DNA of 11,549 bases. It comes from CAZLMG01 sp964560765. Lineage in GTDB: Bacteria > Bdellovibrionota_B > Oligoflexia > Oligoflexales > CAZLMG01. The DNA is taken from the NCBI GenBank assembly GCA_964560765.1, contig CAZLMG010000061.1, positions 1 through 11,549 on the forward strand, written 5' to 3'. Shown here piece after piece: positions 7,106 to 11,549 of this stretch (position 1 is its first letter; every line of letters begins with the position of its first letter). Under the pieces are notes generated by a model. The model saw only the letters and a list, made by a program, of their open reading frames with translations, had not been told where the DNA came from and made no database searches. Both the position numbers and the translations under genes were made by a program.

Positions 7106-8191
7106 GTGGATTTGGCAGTCGATGCCCCTCTCATTTTCCTTGGTGTTCAGTTGTTGTCACTTTTTGTGGCCATGACTTTAGTAGCTCGTCGCCAATACTG
7201 GCTAGGCGTGGTCGGGATGGCGCTGCAAGTTACAACCATGTGGCTGGCATTTGTGGCGCGAAACCACAATTCCTTTGCTGACAGCTCGACGTACCAGCAA
7301 CATTTTCGCAGACTCGCGAGTTTCTCAGAGGTCGTTAAGATCCATCATCGCGATTATGCCTCCAATTTACTGATGTGGCTTACTCAGCAGCTTGACGAGC
7401 GGTTTGCTTTCTTTCTGGCCACGCAGGCGGCGATTGTAATCGCGCTCATAGCGCTTGCCTACCGCCGCATGCTTTCTGAGCGAGTTTGGTTGGCATCATT
7501 TGCTGTATTCTTACTGGGATGTACGTCGGCTTTCTATTTGGTGACAGGAAACATATTGCGCCAGGGTTTGGCGATAGCGGTGTTCACCTATGCTCTGACA
7601 TGGCGTTCGAAGAAGTGGCAGGTAGCTCTGCTTTTGATGGGTTTGGCAGGTTTCTTCCACAAATCGGCCTTTCTGATGGGGGCTATGTTTTTCGCACTCG
7701 CGCTCTTACCTTCGCGAGGAATTTTTGTTGCGTTAACCATTGCGGTGGCCGCCATTTTAGGACTGATGGGCATCGATAATATCCTCATTGCGATGGGCGT
7801 GCCTTGGCTCAGCATGAAGCTTTCGCAAGTCCGCGGGTTGGCAAATGACTATCTACCGATAAAGACCGCGATCGTTTGCTGCTTGTTAGCCATGTCTTAT
7901 TGGAATTTTGCTCGTTCCCGTGAGTTGGTTGATAAATGGGCTCTATGCGTCGTTTGGTCTGTGGTGCTATTGGCTTTGTCATTTTATTCCGCTGACAAAT
8001 TTGTGGCTCGCTACATTTATTATGCTGATATTCTTGCTCCCGTAGTTTTGTGTCGCACAGCTCAACTTTGGCGGCGGGATTCGGTGGCAGACTTAAGTCT
8101 AGTGGCCACTGCGGCGGTAGGCTATTTAGTGGTCGTATTGTCGCATCCATCCATTTTGCGGCAGCTTGAGATTACATGGAGTCTATTTTGA
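7106..8191 (+). CDS. EpsG/Wzy-like O-antigen or exopolysaccharide polymerase
   Basis: This 361-residue membrane protein is predicted to link repeat units into polymer on the periplasmic face. Roughly nine to ten hydrophobic segments are visible. EpsG-family (PF14897) signatures are present: a loop after the second helix with NSFADSSTYQQHF (55-67), then the core GNILRQGLAIAVF (148-160) and GLAGFFHKSAFLMG (179-192), where the Arg-Gln and the His are the recurrent family residues. The length is normal for the family. The start is GTG. An in-frame TGA at 7097-7099 rules out any start further upstream, and there is no clear Shine-Dalgarno site, so initiation may be weak. It leads the plus-strand operon and its TGA overlaps the GT4 start by one base. 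The substrate is unknown, but the co-operonic GT4 and GT2 probably build its repeat unit. Confidence 0.85.
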   Translation: MDLAVDAPLIFLGVQLLSLFVAMTLVARRQYWLGVVGMALQVTTMWLAFVARNHNSFADSSTYQQHFRRLASFSEVVKIHHRDYASNLLMWLTQQLDERFAFFLATQAAIVIALIALAYRRMLSERVWLASFAVFLLGCTSAFYLVTGNILRQGLAIAVFTYALTWRSKKWQVALLLMGLAGFFHKSAFLMGAMFFALALLPSRGIFVALTIAVAAILGLMGIDNILIAMGVPWLSMKLSQVRGLANDYLPIKTAIVCCLLAMSYWNFARSRELVDKWALCVVWSVVLLALSFYSADKFVARYIYYADILAPVVLCRTAQLWRRDSVADLSLVATAAVGYLVVVLSHPSILRQLEITWSLF

Positions 8192-9330
8192 TGGCACATG
8201 GGCAGTCCCATCTAGACGTACTATTCGTGGTGTCGACGCTATCTCGAACTGGTCCGACGCGCCAACTTCTAAACTTGGCTAGCGCACTACAAGCGAATGG
8301 CAAGCGGGTGCAAGTTTGCACGCTGTCACTAGAGCCGGCCGATACGCTCAAATCGGAATTCGACATAGCCGGCGTTGCTGTACGCTCATTAGCATTGAGT
8401 CGCCTTGGAGGCCTCGTGCTGGCCAAGAAAGGGCTCACGCAGTTGATTCGTGAACTGCGGCCGCAGATTGTTCATACCCAAGGAATTCGCGCGGATGCAT
8501 TAGGTGTGCGACTGGTAAAGGCTGGCGTTTTGGATCACCACGTCGCAACGCTGCGAAACATTCCGCGAGAAGATTACCCCGCCAAGTTTGGTTGTTGGCG
8601 GGGTGGGCTCATGGCGCTGCAGCATGAGAAATTGATTCGTGGCATGAATCATCCCGTTGCCTGTGCGGAGGCACTGCGCGAGGAACTCATTCGCCTTAAT
8701 CCTCGAATCGTGGCGATTGCCAATGCGGTCGATACCAACTTATTTCAACCGGCGACGCCGATGCAACGTGCATCGATGCGTCAGATGCTTGGGGTCAAGG
8801 CGAATGAGATAGCCGCGGTGATGTTGGGATCTTTGATTCCGCGCAAAGATCCTCAGTGTGCGGTTGAAGCATTTCGCCAATTGCCATCCAGTCTTGCTAT
8901 CAAGCTTTTTATGGTCGGCGACGGGCCATTGCGCCAGCACCTTGAGTCTTCCGCAGCGGGGCTGCCCATTACGTTTTTAGGGAATCGTGCTGATATTGCG
9001 CACCTCCTAGGCGGAATGGACCTTTTGGTGAGCTGCTCGCGGGCTGAAGGTTTGCCCAATACCGTTTTGGAGGCTACTGCCAGTGGACTGCCTTGTATTC
9101 TTTCCGATATCGCGCCCCATAAGGAGTTGATTGGAGATAACACTGGGTGTGGCGCACTGTTCCGCCTAGGAGACCCGAGTGCGCTTCGTGATGCCATCAA
9201 TTTATTTGGGAGCACGGGGCTGCGTGCGCCAGTATCCGCATGTCGTGAACTGGCCACCAGCAAGTACAGCATTGACGCAAATTGTAGGCGTTATCTGCAT
9301 CTATACGAAAGTATCTTGAGTCATGGCTGA
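8191..9330 (+). CDS. GT4-family glycosyltransferase (GT-B fold)
   Basis: This 379-residue cytoplasmic retaining glycosyltransferase should transfer a sugar from a nucleotide donor onto the growing lipid-linked repeat. The N-terminal half has LDVLFVVSTLSRTGPTRQLLNLA (8-30), where SRTGPTRQL replaces the usual Gly-Gly acceptor-side loop. The C-terminal GT1/PF00534 domain has GSLIPRKD (213-220), MVGDGPLR (241-248), FLGNRADI (262-269), and the donor-binding EX7E motif EGLPNTVLE (E286, E294), followed by SGLPCILSDI. I prefer the ATG at 8191, which overlaps the polymerase stop as TGATG and has GGAG nine bases upstream. The ATG at 8176 would add five residues and lacks a good ribosome site. The gene overlaps the next by 8 bases. 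The sugar and linkage cannot be told. Confidence 0.92.
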   Translation: MAHGQSHLDVLFVVSTLSRTGPTRQLLNLASALQANGKRVQVCTLSLEPADTLKSEFDIAGVAVRSLALSRLGGLVLAKKGLTQLIRELRPQIVHTQGIRADALGVRLVKAGVLDHHVATLRNIPREDYPAKFGCWRGGLMALQHEKLIRGMNHPVACAEALREELIRLNPRIVAIANAVDTNLFQPATPMQRASMRQMLGVKANEIAAVMLGSLIPRKDPQCAVEAFRQLPSSLAIKLFMVGDGPLRQHLESSAAGLPITFLGNRADIAHLLGGMDLLVSCSRAEGLPNTVLEATASGLPCILSDIAPHKELIGDNTGCGALFRLGDPSALRDAINLFGSTGLRAPVSACRELATSKYSIDANCRRYLHLYESILSHG

Positions 9331-10585
9331 TGCATCCTTCACACCTTTCGAGCGATTGGCGGCGCATTTTTTGGGCCGGTTTCCGGCGATCAAGTCGGTT
9401 GCCAAGCGTGTTTATGCTCGTGTGAACTCCGTGCTGTTTCGGCCTCCTTCGGCTTGTCGTGTGAATGTTCCATTTCGCCTCATGTCGAAGGTGGGCGAGC
9501 AGGCTTTTTTTGGATATTACGATAAGTCGCCGGAGTTAGATGGAAACTACGTCTACCATTGTTTTGAAAGCGGCAGCGCCATGGGCAAGCACGATCGTGT
9601 GCAGCTGCTGGTGCGGCGAGCACAAGATCAGCAGCTGATTGCTGAAGCAAGTTCACGCGCCTATAGTCTGCAACAGGGCAGTCGCGCCCATTGGTTTGAT
9701 GGCAATACGATCATTTTCAACGACCTAGAAGCAGACGGCACGCCGGTTGCGCGCCGCTGGGAGCTGAACAGTCAGAATGTTACGGCTATTGGTCCGGCGT
9801 TTGCGGACACGCATTCCAAGAACCTTGGCATCGTCATGGACTGTTATGGAATTAGTGCGGTTGACAAAGATTATGCATATCGGGTTGGGAAGCCTCAGGT
9901 CCTGGACCGTCAAAGGCACGGTTTTAATGTCACGCGTGTTGACCTTGTTAGCGGACAGCACACGCAGTTGTTTTCAACTCAGGACCTTTTAGGCGGTGCG
10001 CCTCCACTTCCAAATGTCGAAGGAGACGCCGTCAGCCATGTCATGATTTCCCGGTCTGGACGGTGGTTTATGTTTATTCACAGGTTACTTGTCGCTGGCC
10101 GACGATATGATCGCCTGTATGTCGCTTCCACCGACGCTGGCCAACCTCGCTTGCTGGTCGACTCAGGAATGGTAAGCCATTGCTGTTGGCTCTCTGACGG
10201 CGTGATTTTTGGTTTTTGGCGAGATGCTGCTCGCGGGCCTGGCTTTTTTACCATGACAGTCGATGACCACGAGTCCGCAAAATTGGCATTTCATTTCGGC
10301 CAGTTAGCGGGAAAATCAGACGGCCATCCCTCGGCGCGATATCCATGGATTGTATTTGATTCCTATCCGAATCGACGACGTATGCAGGCTCTCTGGTTGA
10401 CCAACGCCCAGAACGGGAGTTTGCAACTTTTGGGTGAGTTTCATTCGCCAGTTCGCTACCATGGCGCGCTGCGTTGTGATCTTCATCCGCGTTTTACCGC
10501 CGATGGCAAGCGCGTTTGGATCGATTCGACTCATGCAGGTGCGCGGGGTTTGTATTGTTTGGATGTAGAGGCGATGGTCTCATGA
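9323..10585 (+). CDS. TolB/oligogalacturonate-lyase-like beta-propeller protein of polysaccharide loci
   Basis: This 420-residue protein has no signal peptide or membrane segment. It resembles a family of uncharacterised proteins encoded in capsule and exopolysaccharide clusters, marked by the FFGYYDKSPE-type motif (62-71). Repeated blade-like units are seen: DGNYVYHCF, DGNTIIFND, SRSGRWFMFIHR, SDGVIFGFWR, YPWIVFDSYP, TADGKRVWIDS. This suggests a six- or seven-bladed propeller. The late segments DGHPSARYPWIVFDSYPN (333-350) and DLHPRFTADGKRVWIDSTH (386-404) recall the His-rich, metal-binding face of oligogalacturonate lyases, so an enzymatic role on uronic acids or a sugar-binding role are both possible. 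It overlaps the GT4 gene by 8 bases and the GT2 gene by 4 (ATGA), so it is made together with the glycosyltransferases. The first 45 residues are basic and helical, perhaps a membrane or partner contact. Function unknown. Confidence 0.8.
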   Translation: MADASFTPFERLAAHFLGRFPAIKSVAKRVYARVNSVLFRPPSACRVNVPFRLMSKVGEQAFFGYYDKSPELDGNYVYHCFESGSAMGKHDRVQLLVRRAQDQQLIAEASSRAYSLQQGSRAHWFDGNTIIFNDLEADGTPVARRWELNSQNVTAIGPAFADTHSKNLGIVMDCYGISAVDKDYAYRVGKPQVLDRQRHGFNVTRVDLVSGQHTQLFSTQDLLGGAPPLPNVEGDAVSHVMISRSGRWFMFIHRLLVAGRRYDRLYVASTDAGQPRLLVDSGMVSHCCWLSDGVIFGFWRDAARGPGFFTMTVDDHESAKLAFHFGQLAGKSDGHPSARYPWIVFDSYPNRRRMQALWLTNAQNGSLQLLGEFHSPVRYHGALRCDLHPRFTADGKRVWIDSTHAGARGLYCLDVEAMVS

Positions 10586-11397
10586 GTAAATTTTCTGTTC
10601 TGATGTCGGTCCATCAAAAGGAGAATCCCGAGTTCTTGCGAGCCGCATTGGACAGCGTGCTACAGCAGACACTCCCGCCCGATGAGGTCGTTCTGGTTGA
10701 GGACGGGCCACTGTTGCCCGAACATAAATCCGTTATCAATAGCGCAGCCGCCAAGGGTCCTATCAAGAGTGTTGTGATCCCGCAAAATATTGGCCTTGGT
10801 GCCGCCCTCGCCAAGGGGCTGGAAAGTTGCCAGTATGACATCGTGGCGCGGATGGACTCAGATGACATTTGCGAACTCGATCGCTTCGAGACTCAGATTC
10901 AATATTTGGATGCCCATCCTGATATCGACATCATTGGCAGTTGGATTGCCGAATTCGATAATGACCCCGGTGTAGTTACGGGTGTGAGGGAGCTTCCGAC
11001 CGATTCTATATCCTTGCGACGGTTTGCCAGGCGCCGCAATCCGTTGAATCATCAGACAGTTATGTTCCGCAAGGCGGCGGTGTTCAAGGCTGGAAATTAT
11101 GCAGATTTGCGATGCTCTCAGGACTATCATCTTTGGGTAAGGATGTTGGCAAACGGCGCCAGATTCGCAAATATTCCCCGACCACTCGTTCGTGTGCGTG
11201 GCGGCCGCTCCATGATCAGTCGCCGCGGTGGTTGGCGCTATGTCTATTACGACTTTGTATTGCAGCGAGAATTTCTGCGCCTGGGTTTTATTTCCCCTAC
11301 TGAATTTACCCGCAACATGCTGCTGCGAGCATCCGTGCGGCTATTACCGCGAGGAATTCGATCAAGCTTTTATGGTCGTTTTTTGCGTACCTCTTGA
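10582..11397 (+). CDS. AmsE-like GT2-family glycosyltransferase
   Basis: This 271-residue inverting GT-A enzyme resembles AmsE of amylovoran synthesis and similar capsule glycosyltransferases. N-terminal FSVLMSVHQKENPEFLRAALDSVLQQT (4-30) is the nucleotide-binding start of PF00535. VEDG (39-42) and DSDD (92-95, the DXD metal site) follow. NPLNHQTVMFRK (153-164) and QDYHLWVRML (180-189) hold the acceptor-side and catalytic ED-type motif, here Q-D rather than the common E-D. A basic RRGG (214-217) and a C-terminal tail with LLPRGIRSSFYGRFLR are also usual in this subfamily. I chose the ATG at 10582, which overlaps the preceding TGA as ATGA and has AGAGG ten bases upstream. An upstream in-frame ATG at 10516 would add 22 residues that read as the other gene out of frame. 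Its 3' end overlaps an opposing gene by 28 bases. Confidence 0.92.
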   Translation: MSKFSVLMSVHQKENPEFLRAALDSVLQQTLPPDEVVLVEDGPLLPEHKSVINSAAAKGPIKSVVIPQNIGLGAALAKGLESCQYDIVARMDSDDICELDRFETQIQYLDAHPDIDIIGSWIAEFDNDPGVVTGVRELPTDSISLRRFARRRNPLNHQTVMFRKAAVFKAGNYADLRCSQDYHLWVRMLANGARFANIPRPLVRVRGGRSMISRRGGWRYVYYDFVLQREFLRLGFISPTEFTRNMLLRASVRLLPRGIRSSFYGRFLRTS

Positions 11398-11549
11398 TAG
11401 AGTTGGTCCATTGCAACCACGTGGTCATGAGTCGAAAATGATTTCAACACATGCTGCTTGAATGCTGCCCCCATCTCCCCGGCTCGTTGCTGATCGCTTG
11501 CCATTTTTGTCATCGCTGCGGCTAAGTCCCGGGGATCCAGCTCTTTTGG
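11370..11549 (-). CDS. Partial: C-terminal end of a GT4-family glycosyltransferase
   Basis: Reading leftwards from the right edge, 59 codons stay open up to a TAA at 11370-11372. The peptide includes LDPRDLAAAMTKMASDQQ, then RAGEMGAAFKQHVLKSFSTH and DQLYQEVRK. This is the standard last helix region of GT4/GT1-domain enzymes (D-P-x-x-L-A-x-A-M, then A, then F-S, then L-Y-x-E). Most of the gene, including its active site, lies beyond the window, so only the family can be suggested. It runs tail-to-tail into the GT2 gene and shares 28 bases with it, in a different reading direction. It presumably belongs to another transcription unit of the same polysaccharide locus. Confidence 0.75.
   Translation of the reverse strand, partial: PKELDPRDLAAAMTKMASDQQRAGEMGAAFKQHVLKSFSTHDHVVAMDQLYQEVRKKRP

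Noticed and set aside
8111..8121. GGCGGTAG-like string resembling the ops/JUMPstart element
   Set aside because: It lies inside the polymerase coding region, not in a leader, and the match stops short of the full element.
10516..10581. 22-codon N-terminal extension of the GT2 gene
   Set aside because: The extension is the propeller gene read out of frame; the ATGA overlap at 10582 with AGAGG upstream and the normal N-terminal motif favour the later start.
1..11549. Transposons, CRISPR arrays, tRNA or rRNA genes, attachment sites
   Set aside because: None was seen on either strand: no transposase-like frame, no repeat-spacer pattern, no tRNA-like fold.

Overview
The window is part of a surface or exopolysaccharide biosynthesis locus from a Gram-negative bacterium. 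The evidence is a lipid-carrier sugar transferase, an EpsG/Wzy-like polymerase, several glycosyltransferases, a polysaccharide co-polymerase (Wzz)-like inner-membrane protein, and exported proteins with lipoprotein and Tat signals. I cannot name the organism. The pair of DUF1592/1588/1585 and DUF1552 proteins is typical of Planctomycetota, Verrucomicrobiota, Myxococcota and some proteobacteria. The glycosyltransferases look proteobacterial, so a proteobacterium or a relative is the best guess, held loosely.

Layout. Five genes on the minus strand run leftwards from 6969 to 51: a Wzz-like protein, a haem-binding PSCyt3-type lipoprotein, a Tat-exported DUF1552 protein, a polyprenyl-phosphate sugar transferase, and a GT39/ArnT-like membrane glycosyltransferase. 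Spacings are 70, 6, 90 and 3 bases. From 7106 a divergent plus-strand operon runs right: EpsG-like polymerase, GT4 glycosyltransferase, a TolB/oligogalacturonate-lyase-like beta-propeller protein, and an AmsE-like GT2. All three junctions in this operon overlap, by 1, 8 and 4 bases, so the genes are probably translationally coupled. At the right edge the 3' end of another GT4 gene enters on the minus strand and overlaps the GT2 gene tail-to-tail by 28 bases.

How it may work together (inference). The sugar transferase loads the first sugar phosphate on undecaprenyl phosphate. The GT4 and GT2 enzymes extend the repeat unit in the cytoplasm. The EpsG-like protein polymerises it on the periplasmic side, and the Wzz-like protein may control chain length. 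The GT39-like enzyme could add a side sugar from a lipid-linked donor. No flippase (Wzx), outer-membrane exporter (Wza) or tyrosine kinase (Wzc) lies in the window, so they must be elsewhere. The most unusual part is the exported haem-protein/DUF1552 pair inside this locus, which suggests an undescribed periplasmic step acting on, or sensing, the polysaccharide. An 18-base perfect palindrome sits exactly at the 3' end of the Wzz-like gene, just before that pair.
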